Positions 1-10,532 are shown, counted from the stretch's first letter. The stretch: DNA of 64,000 nucleotides from Ypsolopha sequella (GCA_934047225.1 OW204012.1:5394001-5458000), one strand, 5' to 3'. Notes: generated by a model not told the origin, from the letters alone. Numbers and translations are program-made.

Positions 1-807
1 AACAAATTAAACTTAATTTTAATAGATATCATAGACTTACATAAACAAATACACAAGAATATATTAATAAATACATCTATAATATATAATATATATATGT
101 ATATACATTTAAATATCATTCTTAGATAATACATGTAGGTTTCTGAAAGTTCTGCAGACCCACTTTTCGCTCTTGGTACAATCGTAACTCGGTGAAAAGG
201 CAGTTTTGCTCGATAGTATAGTATCTGTGACGTGCTTTTAACTTTAACCACATTTTATACTGATCATACTGAAGGATTGGTTTGTTCTATGATGAGAAAT
301 CACGCGTAAAAATTTTCGTTGTGTAATGTAAATATGTGTGTCTACGGAAAAGTTTTCTTTTTCCTTTTATTTCCCAAGTTATAAATAATGAATGTAAGTT
401 GTTAAGTATAATCAGTATGTGGTAAAAGAAAAAAATGTATGACCAGACTTGATTGCTAAGCTCTATTAAAAGCCGCACGCCTTTATATGCCTCTATCTTT
501 ATTACTCAAGAAACTTTTTTCTCTGGGTAGGTGTCGCCGTCTCTATTACTCTTGAAAGAATTTTGGCGTGGCCTTGTGTAAACCATTTTTTTTAACTGTG
601 CGCTGTCAAAATCCGTATATGCCGGCTGTGAATTCAATACTAATTTTGACAGCAGCCCTGACTTTTAGCATTGTGCAGCCCCTTAAAAAAAGTCTCGGTT
701 TGATGCTCACGCTTGTCCCAATACTCGATTCATGAAAGAGATTTGCCGACATTGGCCAACACCTGCTGCGAGTCTGGCGCTTAAAATGATGACATCACTG
801 TAGGTTG
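1..807. other. AT-rich non-coding stretch
   Basis: I see no gene here. Bases 640-696 resemble the terminus of the TTAA element family found at 51619-52023 (text reading AGCATTGTGCAGCCCCTTAA), so a truncated copy of that family ends near 696. A short phrase at about 155-171 (GCAGACCCACTTTTCGCTC) recurs at 16996-17014 inside another element. The rest is unassigned. Confidence 0.6.
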
Positions 808-1344
808 GCTTAGTATAGAGATAAGCAAACTACGGCCCGCGGGCTGTCTACGGCCCGCGGGCTGTCTCCGGCCCGCGAGGGGTTGCAAACCGACGCAGGT
901 GTAGATAATAACCTAACTTAAAGTACTTGCTTACATTAACAATAATAATATAATGTTTATTTCAGATCACAAATCCATAAATGTTGTTAGTAACAAAGTA
1001 ACTTAAGACTATTTTGTGAATGTTGTTTAAACCTGTAAGTCAATAAAATAACTTTATTTCGGAAAATAAATTCAAAATTCAAAAGTTTATTTTGCAAAGT
1101 AGGTATATATAATACACGTTTCACAAGTCAAATTTTAATCTTATAAAAATATATGTAATAAAATAATAAATGTACATGAACTACTTAGATTAAATGTTTA
1201 TTTAATTTATGTAGCAATATTATCATTTATTATATAATAAATAGATTTAATACGCTTAAAAAATAAAAAAACCGGCCCCCCATTAAATACGGCTTATAAA
1301 TATTGGCCCGCGCAGGAAAAAGTTTGCCCATCCCTGGCTTAGTA
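808..1344. mobile_element. hAT-type non-autonomous element with 8-bp TSD
   Basis: The element runs 816-1336 and is flanked by the direct repeat gcttagta at 808-815 and 1337-1344. Its right end, read inward, is CAGGGATGGGCAAACT, a typical hAT terminus. The left end TAGAGATAAGCAAACT is the same sequence with four substitutions. Both subterminal regions are rich in GGCCCGCGG-type motifs, three of them in tandem on the left. It has no transposase ORF. The interior contains an AT-rich LINE-like tail (about 1066-1255). Confidence 0.88.
1066..1255 (-). repeat. LINE/SINE 3'-tail-like interspersed repeat, copy 1
   Basis: This matches the segments at 35085-35290 (same orientation) and 61560-61720 (opposite orientation). 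They share a core that includes AGTTTATTTTGCAAAGTAGG and CACGTTTCACAAGTCAA. The simple AAATTCAAATTC start looks like the tail of a retroposon read on the minus strand. It lies inside the hAT element. Confidence 0.55.
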
Positions 1345-1479
1345 CGTACCTTGCATATGATGTGCGATAGGAGCACGTGTTTCTTTATTTATAGAGGTAG
1401 TAATTGTTGATTTGCTCGGTCGGTCATTGCCGGCCGGGTCTGTGCAGCGGCGGCCCAATAGGCATGATGACTAAAAAGT

Positions 1480-1965
1480 TTTAATTAGTCTGTTAGTTAG
1501 ATTATCAGAAAATATTGGACACGTATTTTTGCTTTTGTTAATTAAACAAAAGGGGCACGAAGCGTTCCGTCCGTACCATTTAAAAACTTCAAAAAAATCA
1601 CGTTTGTTGTATGGGAGCCCCCTTAAATATTTATTTATTCTGTTTTTTTTTTATTTGTTGTTATAGCGGCAACAGAAATACATCATCTGTGAAAATTTCA
1701 ACTGTCTTAACTATCACGGTTCATGAGATACAGCCTGGTGACAGACGGACAGCGGAGTCTTAGTAATAGAATCCCGTTGGTTACCCTTTGGGTACGGAAC
1801 CCTAAAAATTATGAAGATATAGACCCCACGTCACGTCACGTGACGTCACCAGCCCCCCACTCCCAAACTTTGACGCGCTTTATCTCTGTCATTTTTTGTT
1901 TGATTGACAAAAGAAAAAATATGTGTCCAATATTTTTTTATAATCTAAATGACGGACTAAATAGA
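1480..1965 (-). repeat. AGGGTTCCGTA-type lepidopteran repeat, copy 1
   Basis: On the minus strand, 1806-1541 reads AGGGTTCCGTACCCAAAGGG followed by motifs meaning 'accaggctgtatctcatgaaccgtgatag'. These same blocks occur at 51064-51340. I recognise this as a repeat widespread in Lepidoptera. The copy is bracketed by imperfect inverted repeats: TTAGATTATCAGAAAATATTGGACAC near 1498-1523 against its reverse near 1924-1955. The unit may therefore be a larger inverted-repeat element. The ORF across it is not a gene. Confidence 0.7.
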
Positions 1966-2480
1966 ATAATATTTTGTTTACTCTGTTAAGAGGGCGCCGA
2001 GCAAAATAATCTAAAACGACAGTCACTGTTAAATTTATTTATTGAATAATATTTCAATGATAAATAAATAAAATAATTATTCATTTTCACAGAGAATGTA
2101 TCTACACTTCCGCCGCAGCGAATATTAATATAAAAATAACTTATAAGAAACAAATATTTCTAAAGTAGGCCCAAAATCTAAAAAAGGTATTGGGTTTTAG
2201 TCATTTCAATAACTTAACTGTCGAATTTTGTCTCAACCACAAATCAAGACAATCACAAACGTTATAAAATACAATTGGGCCGTTTCACATTTTTAGAATT
2301 TTGTCTGGTAAATTAAATATAACTTTTTCTGTTAAATTCAATAAAAACGACCTCGATAAAAAACGACCACGAGAGAACAAGCGAGGTGTCTAATCGTTCT
2401 ACGCTCGGCGCAGCCTTAAGTCCCCTATTGCCGTATCTCTGTGACGCGAACGTGAAACTAAATTACGTAAAAGTGTAATA
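1966..2480. other. Unassigned AT-rich DNA
   Basis: I see no coding potential, no repeat shared within the window and no clear palindrome. Confidence 0.5.
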
Positions 2481-2740
2481 GTTCCCAACTGATCCCAACC
2501 CTCCCGGAATGCCCGGGAGACTCCGGGAATATTGTTCAACCCCGAGCTCCCGGGATTCAATAAATTTTCCGGATTTTCTAAAATAATAGAATAATTTTCA
2601 TTAACGAAATAGATAAATCGCGCAAAATAAATAATTTAATGACGAAATAAATTTTGATTTTTCATTTCAAATCTTTTATGTGCTCAAAAACTTTTGAGTA
2701 TTGGTTCCATGCTCCATGTCAAAAACCGACAAATATATAA
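2481..2740. repeat. Repeat family Q, copy 1 (CCCGGGA-rich head)
   Basis: It is closely similar to 35853-36070. Both begin with GTTCCC..ACCCTCCCGGAATG, then CCGGGAGACTCCGGGAATAT, followed by an AT-rich part with AACGAAATAGAT and TTTAATGACGAAATAAATTT. It is non-coding. The repeated CCCGGGA motifs suggest a terminal region of a DNA transposon, but no partner end or target duplication was found. Confidence 0.6.
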
Positions 2741-2991
2741 AACATCAGTTTTGCAGTGGATTCAGTTCCGTCAATGTAGATGGTAAGAATTTGAAAAAAA
2801 TATGGCGTGTTTTTTGACTCAAGACAATTAAGTCAATTAATTACACTTCATAAATAAACATACTTTCAATCTTATTTTAATTATATTTCTTTAAAAAAAA
2901 ACATGAATTTCACGAAAAAAGCGATTCAGTTTCCATATTTCAAACCCGGATTGAAACGGAACCAACACACGCAGATACTTACTAGAAAAAA

Positions 2992-3301
2992 CCAAAGATT
3001 TCAAAAGTTTAGATGAGCCCTGGCACCTAAAACCTATTGCATTGTTTTTGAATGTGTTTTGAATGTGAAATGTCACACTGTTAGCTTTATTCGTATTTCT
3101 TGAAATGTTAGTGCACTTTAAAAATGCACAAGACGGTATATTGAGACCCTTTTCTCGTAAAAATTCATTAACGCATCCAACTATCACTGTGTTCAGATGA
3201 GCACTGATTCAAAAATTGTGAGCGTCGCCCATTTAAAGGTGAAAACATGTTGGTGCTGTCATACTACGGTAAGGCCCTATCTTTACTTTTGAAATCTTTG
3301 G
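2992..3301 (-). mobile_element. Small inverted-repeat element carrying a THAP exon, copy 1
   Basis: The left end CCAAAGATTTCAAAAGT is repeated inverted at the right end (to 3301). The element interrupts MITE R: the uninterrupted R copy near 51850 reads straight across the site. A second copy lies in the opposite orientation at 37448-37755. The interior carries a short THAP-like coding segment on the minus strand. It looks like an internally deleted DNA transposon. Confidence 0.7.
3066..3139 (-). pseudogene. THAP-type zinc-finger N-terminal fragment, copy 1
   Basis: Read on the minus strand, the peptide starts with I/M-P-S-C-A-F-x2-K-C-T-N and ends K-x-N-S-V-T-F-H. The Cys-x4-Cys spacing followed by a basic stretch and an F-H just before an expected F/R-F-P is the layout of the N-terminal half of THAP domains, which are DNA-binding C2CH fingers common in transposases. 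Here the usual initiator Met is Ile (ATA). The domain is cut off after F-H, so this is a remnant or a first exon. The call rests on motif resemblance only. Confidence 0.42.
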
Positions 3302-3466
3302 AAAAAAACATCTTTATTACATAAAGAAATTATAGATAATGTCCTAATAAAGCCGCGATTTCAAAATAACTGAAGTTTTGCGTGCGCGGCATCTGATTAG
3401 AGCAGGATAGACAGTTAAAACACAAAAGCGTTAGAGCAGGACTGAATTTTATAATTTTGCAGCCCC

Positions 3467-3919
3467 TTAAGGCCCTGCCATTCCAAAATGAGCATTTTGT
3501 TTAATTAATATTGTCAGTTCAATATCTCATTCAAATACAAGTTAAATATATGTTACAATAGAGGATATACTCTAAACACAAGTTGATCTAAAAACGTAAT
3601 TGAGTTAACTTCACTCGATAGAAAAAAATCACAAAGTAAGCGCGTCAAATTGCGAATAAATGTGTTTATAGCAAAGGTGTTCAACGAAGAGAATTAAAAC
3701 TTTTCCTGAATTTTCTTTACAGATAACTAAAGACACTTATTGACCCATTTTTATTTATTTCTCAATACTTTTTCAGAAATTCCAGAAAAACCTCGCAAAT
3801 TTACCGATTATGCGTGCTCGCAGCGCACGAAGCGAGCGTTCTAATGTAGACTTTCTGACAATATCATTGAGTTCAAAATTACGTAATACGATTATTGTGT
3901 TGGATGCGCAGGGCCTTAA
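3467..3919. mobile_element. TTAA-flanked MITE family E, copy 1
   Basis: The ends are TTAAGGCCCTGC (3467) and GCAGGGCCTTAA (3919), a 453-bp unit nearly identical to 39371-39821. It has no coding capacity. It is joined to MITE R at a single shared TTAA. Confidence 0.85.
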
Positions 3920-4260
3920 GTCCAACCATGGGTTTCTTTCCGAGAATTTGGTCTCAAATATATATTTTTCCGCATTGCTGGTCTAATATTGATTTGGCAA
4001 GTCTAGATTCCGTAGAAAGAACAGAAGTGATTGCCGCCTGACCCCCATGACTCCATTTTGTTTATCAGCTGATTACCACCTCTCACGCAGGCTTGTCGTC
4101 TAGCAAATTATGTAACGCGTAAGGTGATATGTAAACTGTTACTCCATACACGGAAAAAACCCACAGTGCGAGTGTACGGATTCGAGGAAAAGTAGCAAAA
4201 AGTAATTAATATAAATATATAATTATATGAATAAATATAACCTTAGCTATATAAGCTTTT

Positions 4261-4453
4261 TATTTGTAGTTTTAAGCAATTATAATAGTTAAAAAAAGAC
4301 AAACTTTATATTTTTTTTGGAAATATTTCGGCCTCATCAGTGAGGCCGTCATCAACTCGACTGATGACGGCCTCACTGATGAGGCCGAAATATTTCGAAA
4401 AAATATAAAGTTTGTCTTTTTTTAACTATTATAATTGCTTAAAACTACAAATA
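4261..4453. repeat. Near-perfect ~190-bp palindrome nested in MITE B
   Basis: The left arm runs from TTTGTAGTTTTAAGCAATTA to GGCCTCATCAGTGAGGCCG. It is repeated almost exactly in reverse after a loop of about 5 bases near 4355. It would form a very long hairpin if transcribed or single-stranded. The apical motif (CTGATGA...GAGGCCGAAA) is like that of hairpin transposon ends seen in insects; I infer a fold-back MITE. Confidence 0.85.
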
Positions 4454-4480
4454 TATAATTAATAATAAATAATTAATATA

Positions 4481-4755
4481 CACTTTTTTGTCATCGTTCA
4501 CTTTTTGATCATCGTTCAAATTCATACTGGTGGCTTGGTAAGTGATTAGTATCATGCATCAATAAAAATTTTGGTGAAATTCGTAAAATTAAATTTTGAC
4601 TCCCCATTGATTCACTCGGGACTGGAACTGAATTTATATGTGAAGCCGAAATTTCATTTTACGAATTTCACAAATATTGTTAATGATCCGAAATACTGAT
4701 CACTTATCAAGCCTCCAGTATGAATTTGGACAATGATCAAAAAGTCACCTTGTAT
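4481..4755. mobile_element. Mariner-like MITE family D, copy 1
   Basis: The inverted ends are related to ACAAGGTGACTTTTTGATCA and close to those of the cleaner copy at 34224-34495. The left end has a short internal duplication of CACTTTTTTGTCATCGTT. It lies inside MITE B and encodes nothing. Confidence 0.72.
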
Positions 4756-5081
4756 ATAAATTAATATAAAATGTACTAAAATGCTATCAAAATTCCGTTT
4801 AACCAGGTCGGTCCTAGATATCGTTAAAACCCATCTAATAAAATATAATTGCAGAGCATATGTCATTCTAAATTGTGAAACCAGGAGAATTGGTGTCGAT
4901 AAAGACCTCATTTCAATAAATATTTCTATCGAGCCGAAATTCTCCAATCGCGTTTCTGTTTTAACAGATCCCTAGAGAAAGATTCCAAAAATAATATACT
5001 ATTTTATTAAAATTATACATTGTTTACCGAAGTAGATATAGAAGTTCTGAAAGTGTCGATTTTTTTTCCGTAGCGCCTTAA

Positions 5082-5592
5082 ATGATAGAATCTCAGCTCG
5101 AACATTATTGAGTTTCAAAAAGTTCGTCTATGAAGTTGTACAGTGTATCTGGCTGTATAGCCTATTGCCATAGTCTTAGAAGAAGAAAACACTTTTATGC
5201 ACCAGAACATAAAACGTAGTTTTAGTCCGCTTGTAGCAAGCATAAACCAGTACTTTTTAGAGCATGAGAAGTGAAAAAATACTTTTGTATAGTGGGCCAC
5301 TATTAGTGGCAGCACTATAGTAATCACAGTGGAAAAATTATAATCTCTGATGTGAAGTGAAATATGTAAAAAGTGATAAAAAAAAAACTGTTTTTATAAA
5401 CAGTTGTGTAAAAATAAAATATTAATTATTGGCTCAAAAGGACTAGTTTCCAGGGCCGTAAAACTTATTATAAAAAAAAATACGTCAGGTTTTCACAGTG
5501 GCAGCACAGTTTTGTTTTTTGTTTTCTGACAATATAGGTATCTTTGAGATGGCGTCGTTAGTAACAGCCGATAGTGTATTTTTTGGTAGACT
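5082..5592. other. Unassigned stretch
   Basis: No gene is visible. A block near 5430-5470 (ATTGGCTCAAAAGGACT...AGGGCCGT) recurs at 46070-46105, so at least part is repetitive. Confidence 0.5.
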
Positions 5593-6018
5593 TTAAGAGG
5601 CTATGCGAATTTTATTTTTGTCACTGTCACTCCAAGCGAAAAATCGCGCATTGTGAGTGGGGCAGATTCAGGGCAAAAGGGAAAAAAGTTGGTTTTATAT
5701 TTTTAATAAAAAAACTAAAATAGCTAGCAAAATTTCAATTAACAAATCTCTACATATTGTAAAACACACCTAATAAAATATGTTTGAGTTCTGTATATGG
5801 TACCTGTTCGTCGAAAGAGGAGAAAAAGTGTGTTTGAAGACCTCATTTCAACAATTATTTCTATCGAGGAAAATTTATCCAAACATGTTTTCCAATTTCA
5901 AAACCCTAGATTATAATTATAGTCAAAATACATATACCAGAAACTGATTATAATTTTCCGTGTATTTCATCACCGTGTATTTTATCAACACCCGTTTTTT
6001 TTTCGCATATCGCCTTAA
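5593..6018 (+). mobile_element. TTAA MITE family A, copy 1
   Basis: The ends are TTAAGAGGCTATGCGAATTT and TTTTTCGCATATCGCCTTAA; after the TTAA the inverted terminus is GGC(G/T)ATATGCGAA with a two-base difference. It is highly similar to 16142-16565, 29089-29511 and 40335-41017. The core phrase ATTTCTATCGAG is shared with families B and C. Confidence 0.88.
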
Positions 6019-6867
6019 ATCATATTTACACAGTAAGTATTTGTAATTATTGTAATGAACTGTAGTTAGAGATCTATTGGATCGGTCCCATACAGAACCT
6101 TTAAAAAATTTATTAAGCTATGAGCTTCACCACATTTTTTCCTCAAGTAATTCTAAGCATTTCTAGCCCGGGCCACAAAAAAAAAAAAGCTGCTTTCGGG
6201 GGGGAGGGGGGTACAAAGGAGCCGCTCGCCCACCTTTTTTAAAAAAAATCTATACGTTTCCAGTTGGCTACTATGGCAAGTTTGGTATCATTTTTGTGTA
6301 AACTGAAGGTGTAGAATTCATTTCTGGTATTTACTTTAATCATTTTCATAGCAATTTTTTGAATAAATCATTAAAAAGTGAAAAGTTTGAAATAATTTTT
6401 TTGCTTTGAGAGCTAATAACTTTTGAATAAGAGAAAAAAAACGAAAATATAAAATACTATAGTAAAGCGTATTTTATGCAAATTCTAACAATATGAACTT
6501 CAAGAACCTGGTACTACAAAAAGTGGGTAAAAAAAAAAAAATTCCTCGCAGTGGTGGCGACTCGCACTAGGAGGCGATTAACTATCTTACAAATTGGTGT
6601 GTATTATCAGCGTAAGCAATTATTTTATTATTAATTCCTTTGTAAAAAAGTATCATTGGTAAAAAATACTTGGCTGTAAGCTGAATGGCTGGCTTCCGAG
6701 CCACACTTGTTTATAAAATGCATACTAATTGATAACCGCTCGCCATCAGAGCAGAGCTTCTGAAAGTACGATAATATAACAATAAAATAAAAGCATTTAA
6801 CAATAAAAGTGGGCTTAAAACTTTGTCTTACTCAGGAAACTTTAAAAAAAAAATAAGAAATATTATA

Positions 6868-7129
6868 CAACGTGTAACAGAAAGGTGTAACCATATTTGA
6901 AGAGCTTATTCAGTCAATGGTATAGAACAACGTTTACTATAGAACAAAACCTGTATATCGAAAAAAATATTTTACTGTTTCATAAGAAAATGCAATGCCG
7001 CTCGGCCGAAATGTATTGAAGGGCAGATTTTTTTTTGAGATTTCTGGGTTGGCTCCATAGTAAAAGTTGTTCTATACCATTGACTGAATAAGCTCTTCAA
7101 ATATGGTTACATCTTTCTGTTACACGTTG
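6868..7129. mobile_element. Mariner-like MITE family K, copy 1 (TA TSD)
   Basis: The ends CAACGTGTAACAGAAAGGTG / reverse complement are flanked by TA. The opposite arm of the fold-back element (8722-8760) is the empty site: comparing them gives an exact 2-bp TA duplication. The terminal inverted repeats extend far inward (about 80-100 bp). A second copy lies at 61297-61559. Confidence 0.88.
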
Positions 7130-7204
7130 TATATATTTATATATAGACTTACGTGTAATTAATGATTACAGTTTCCGGCCAGATACATAATTCTGTGCAC
7201 CTTA

Positions 7205-7500
7205 ATTTTCTTTTAAATCAGTTGCCACGATTTTTGCATCCTGTCTTGCACCTGCACCGAGTAAGTTCCAAGCACACACTTGCGACATCTGGTAAGTCTG
7301 ACCAATAAGGGGTCCAAATACCTTCTTCTATTCCAACCCTAGGAAGAAGGGCTTGGAAGGTTTTGGGTTGGCACTAAGGCCTGGCCCCAAACATCGACCC
7401 CTTGGTACATTGCGCAAAGTGTGTGCTGGTGAAGAGCGGCCTTCGTTGGAGGAATGTTCTCCAGTTCTCTATCCCTCGCCGTAAATAGATATTTTCTACA
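7205..7500 (-). pseudogene. Inverted decayed copy of the CXC exon (left arm)
   Basis: The minus-strand text corresponds to the right-arm exon at 8396-8706. It carries a Cys-to-Gly change, a stop within the cysteine motif and a 2-base deletion near its end, so it cannot encode the CXC domain. It shows that the arm duplication included coding DNA and that the left copy has decayed more than the right. Confidence 0.7.
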
Positions 7501-7674
7501 TTCATTAGCAGTAGTACAGGGGCTTGAGCTGAAAAGTCAAATATTGAAAGACTATTCTCACTACTCCCGCTACATAATAGAAGTAAACAACTTTACCTAT
7601 ATAATCCTACATCCTTCGGATGGAATTAAATAAAGAGGAGCTTTTTGATCTGATATCTGTCCGATGCCTCCATA

Positions 7675-7980
7675 GATTTGGCTGAAGGCAAGGAGTTCAA
7701 CGTAACTCAAAAGACTGCAGTTTTGAGTAATCTTAGTCGAGACAGGAAAATGATTGAACCAAGTAACCACGAAGAGGCCGATACTAGAATGTTCTTCACG
7801 TTGCTGACGCTGTCGATCGAGGACATAAAAACATTATGATTCGTACTGTAGATACAGAAGTGGTGGTCGTAGCCATTTCATGTATTCATAAACTGCCAGA
7901 AATAAAAGAGTTGTGGGTTCACATGGGCACAGGCAAAAACCACACTTATCTTTTATGCCACACTATTGCCAATGCACTCG
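7675..7980 (+). pseudogene. PIN/XPG-like nuclease exon, frameshifted
   Basis: The frame from 7675 reads D-L-A-E-G-K..., then N-H-E-E-A-D-T-R-M at about 7768-7791. A one-base shift near 7793 moves the reading to the next frame, which continues V-A-D-A-V-D-R-G-H-K-N then R-T-V-D-T-E-V-V-V-V-A and E-L-W-V-H-M-G-T-G. From memory, a widespread eukaryotic protein family (often annotated tesmin/TSO1-like CXC proteins) has HEEADTR and DTDVVVL motifs in this order; the spaced acidic residues resemble the E-A-D...D-x-D layout of PIN/XPG nucleases. The exon ends at a good donor (gtatgt at 7981). The frameshift and the small remaining span mean it is a relic. Nuclease activity is inference. Confidence 0.6.
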
Positions 7981-8057
7981 GTATGTGTTCATCGTGCTCT
8001 AATTATTAATAACGTGATATAAAATTAATACATACTAACTAAACTACACAATTTCAG

Positions 8058-8244
8058 GACTAGAAAGAGCTGAAGTACTGCCAATTTTCCATGCCTTGAC
8101 AGGATGCGACACAGTATCTTCTTTCAATGAGGCAAAAAGACAGCCTTTGACGCCTGGAACGCCTACCCTGACGCAATATATGGATGGGAAATTGGCAGAA
8201 GCTGACAGTTTTATACAGAAATTTGTTATTACAATGTACGACCG
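8058..8244 (+). pseudogene. Middle exon of the same gene (HALTGCDT motif)
   Basis: It is preceded by an acceptor (atttcag ending 8057) that closes a 77-bp intron (7981-8057), and followed by a donor gtaagt at 8245. In phase with the previous exon it reads G-L-E-R-A-E-V-L-P-I-F-H-A-L-T-G-C-D-T-V then S-S-F-N-E-A-K-R and Y-M-D-G-K-L-A-E. H-A-L-T-G-C-D-T is the hallmark I recall for this family. The exon itself is open, showing a real spliced gene in the element's ancestor. The long minus-strand ORF over it is a shadow. Confidence 0.65.
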
Positions 8245-8350
8245 GTAAGTTAAATCTGATTTGATACAAATTCAGATTATGTAGGTAAAGTTGTTTACTT
8301 CTATTATGTAGCGGGAGTAGTGAGAATGACTGCAATATTTGACTTTTCAG

Positions 8351-8706
8351 CTCAAGCCCTTGCACTACTGCTAATGAATGTAAAAAATAATTTACGAACT
8401 GGTGAACATTCCTCCAACGAAGGCCGCTCTTCACCAGCACACACTTTGCGCAATGTACCAAGGGGTCCATGTTTGGGGCCAGGCCTTAGTGCCAACCCAA
8501 AACCTTCCAAGCCCTTCTTCTTGGGGTTGGAGTATAGAAGACGGTATTTGGACCCCTTATTGGTCAGACTTACCAGATGTCGCAAGTGTGTGCTTGGAAC
8601 TTACTCGGTGCAGGTGCAAGACAGGATGCAAAAATCGTTGCAACTGTTTTAAAAGAAAATTAAGGTGCACAGAATTATGTATCTGTGCCGGAAACTGTAA
8701 TCACTA
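8351..8706 (+). pseudogene. Last exon with tesmin/TSO1-type CXC domain
   Basis: A plausible acceptor (gacttttcag) ends at 8350. The first ~40 bases are interrupted by stops in every usable frame, but from 8396 to the TAA at 8705 the frame is open. It reads E-L-V-N-I-P-P-T-K-A-A-L, then W-G-Q-A-L-V and P-S-S-W-G-W, ending in the cysteine array CRCKTGCKNRCNC-x6-C-x3-C-x-C-x3-C (about 8608-8700). That C-x-C-rich spacing is typical of CXC (tesmin/TSO1) DNA-binding regions. The broken exon start and upstream frameshift make this copy non-functional; the cysteine pattern itself is complete. Confidence 0.68.
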
Positions 8707-9512
8707 ATTAAACGTAAGTCTATATATAAATATATATAATGTTTCTTATTTTTTTTAAGTTTCCTGAGTAAGACAAAGTTTTAAGTCCACTTTTATTGTT
8801 ATATGCTTTTATTTTATTGTTATATTATCGTACTTTCAGAAGCTCTGCTCTGATGGCGAGCGGTTATCAATTAGTATGCACTTTATAAATAAGAATCTCA
8901 AAAGTGTGGCTCGGAAGCCAGCCATTCAGCGTACAGCCAAGTATTTTTACCAATTATTTTTTTTACAAAGGAATTAATAATAAAATAATTCTTTACGCTG
9001 ATAATACACACCATTTTGTTAGATAGTTAATCGCCTCCTAGTGCCAGTCGCCACCACTGCGAGGTAATATTTTTTTTTTACCCACTTTTTGTAGTACCAA
9101 TTTCTTGAAATTCGTACTGTTAGAATCTGCATAAAATACGCTTTACTATAATATTTTTTATTTTCGTTTGTTTTCTCTTATTCAAAAGTTATTAGCTCTC
9201 AAAGCAAAAAAATAATTTGAAACTTTTCACTTTTTAATGATTTATTCAAAAAATTGCTATGAAAATGATTAAAGTAAATACCAGAAATGAATTCTACACC
9301 TTCAGTTTATACAAAAATGATACCAAACTTGCCATAGTAGCCAACTGGAAACGTATAGATTTTTTTAAAAAAAGGTGGGCGAGCGGCTCCTTTGTACCCC
9401 CTCCCCCCCGCCAGCAGCTTTTTTTTTTTTGTGGCCCGGGCTAGAAATGCTTAGAATTACTTGAGGAAAAAATGTGGTGAAGCTCATAGCTTAATAAATT
9501 TTTTAAAGGTTC

Positions 9513-10532
9513 AAACCAGTAGGTCTTTGACTACTGCTACATACTGATAGGTTAAGTAACGAATTACTGATAAATAGTGAGTAATTTATTTAAAGACATT
9601 ATTTTTAAGAGATATTAAACTACAATGCCGAGTTGAAAGAGATTTTTTTCTCTTACCTACTTTAGTAAAACTTCTTATTTAACATGGAAAAAATTTATCA
9701 AATGTTATTAAATTTTAGTACAGATGTTTTAAACTGTTCTAATGTACTACTAACCTACACGAAAATACTTTGAAACAACTCGCCGCGACCCTATATGAAA
9801 TATTTAACAGGCTCCACAACTTGTTAGACAGGCACAGCACAGAGGTTACTTTTGTTCCAATATTCTGTACTACAACAGCCTGGATCCGTACGTAATTTCC
9901 TCGAAACGTGCGTTCAAAGCCACTTCCGACAGCTCTTATTGCTTCGTCATAAAGGCTGTAATCGAGCAGTAAACTGTGGCTTTCATTGTACAAGGCAGAT
10001 GCTTTATTTACGCAACATATGGCGAACTTGCTGGCCCGCACGTCCTGTACCCAGATAAATGCCAGAGATTAGGGTTCCAGTAGAAATGAAGAAACCGTTT
10101 TTTGGAGCTTGGCTAAAGTTAGATAAGGAAAGAAAGAAAAACCGGCCAACAATCCCAGGCATGAGAAACGGGATACTGCAATCCTATTGGCTCTTCCAAT
10201 CTTACGTATAGCGTCACAAACTTATCTTTCCCGAAGACGAAGACTCTAACGTAATAAATATAGAAGCCATTTTGGTTTGGCCTACCGAAACATAATTTTG
10301 GAGTGGTGAATTATATCTGCTGGTTCAGTCAGATGTGTTGACAGAAATCGGTCGTCTGTTATGAGGAGTCTGTAGGCTGTATTCGTCTATGATTGTCTAT
10401 GTATAAAACATACTGGTGACGGGTACTTATGGCTACTTATGGCTTATCCCAATTTTGTTTCTTGTCTGATTAATTTTAAACCATGAAATTGTGATATTTG
10501 GTGTCTGAAAAAATAAAAATATGTTAGATACA
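9513..10532. other. Unassigned, partly repetitive stretch
   Basis: Bases 10199-10300 (ACAAACTTATCTTTCC, then AATATAGAAGCCATTTTGGT and TTTGGCCTACCG) recur in similar form at 21165-21260, so this is a dispersed repeat. A 100-aa minus-strand ORF at 9739-10041 has no motif I recognise, and I do not call it a gene. Confidence 0.5.

Larger units (their letters stand above)
2746..3470. mobile_element. TTAA-flanked MITE family R, copy 1 (interrupted)
   Basis: Alignment by eye to 51619-52023 is good on both sides of an insertion at 2992-3301. The right end CAGCCCCTTAA is intact at 3460-3470 and shares its TTAA with the next element (3467). The left TTAA terminus is degraded. No protein is encoded. 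Confidence 0.7.
4119..5081 (+). mobile_element. TTAA MITE family B, copy 1, with two nested insertions
   Basis: The left end GTAAGGTGATATGTAAA (TTAA decayed to GTAA) and the right end CGTAGCGCCTTAA match the copies at 42794 and 59252. The body contains a long palindrome (4261-4453) and an inverted-repeat MITE (4481-4755) that the other copies lack. The ORFs across it are fortuitous. Confidence 0.8.
6095..9512 (+). mobile_element. 3.4-kb fold-back element carrying a nuclease-like/CXC gene
   Basis: The left arm (6095-7606) and right arm (8275-9512) are inverted copies of each other, beginning GAACCTTTAAAAAATTTA at the outside. The left arm is longer only because of a 262-bp MITE (6868-7129). 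Subtracting it, the arms are both about 1.24 kb. The central ~670 bp is single copy and holds part of a decayed gene; the right arm holds its last exon and the left arm an inverted, further decayed copy of that exon. No clear target duplication was found beside the GAACC/GGTTC ends. Inference: a fold-back DNA transposon or an inverted duplication of a gene's 3' half. Academ-type transposons, some of which encode XPG-like nucleases, are one candidate class. Confidence 0.75.

Noticed and set aside
8060..8470. 136-codon minus-strand ORF
   Set aside because: Antisense to the spliced HALTGCDT/CXC exons; no motif of its own.
9739..10041. 100-codon minus-strand ORF
   Set aside because: No recognised domain, no splice context; next to a dispersed repeat.
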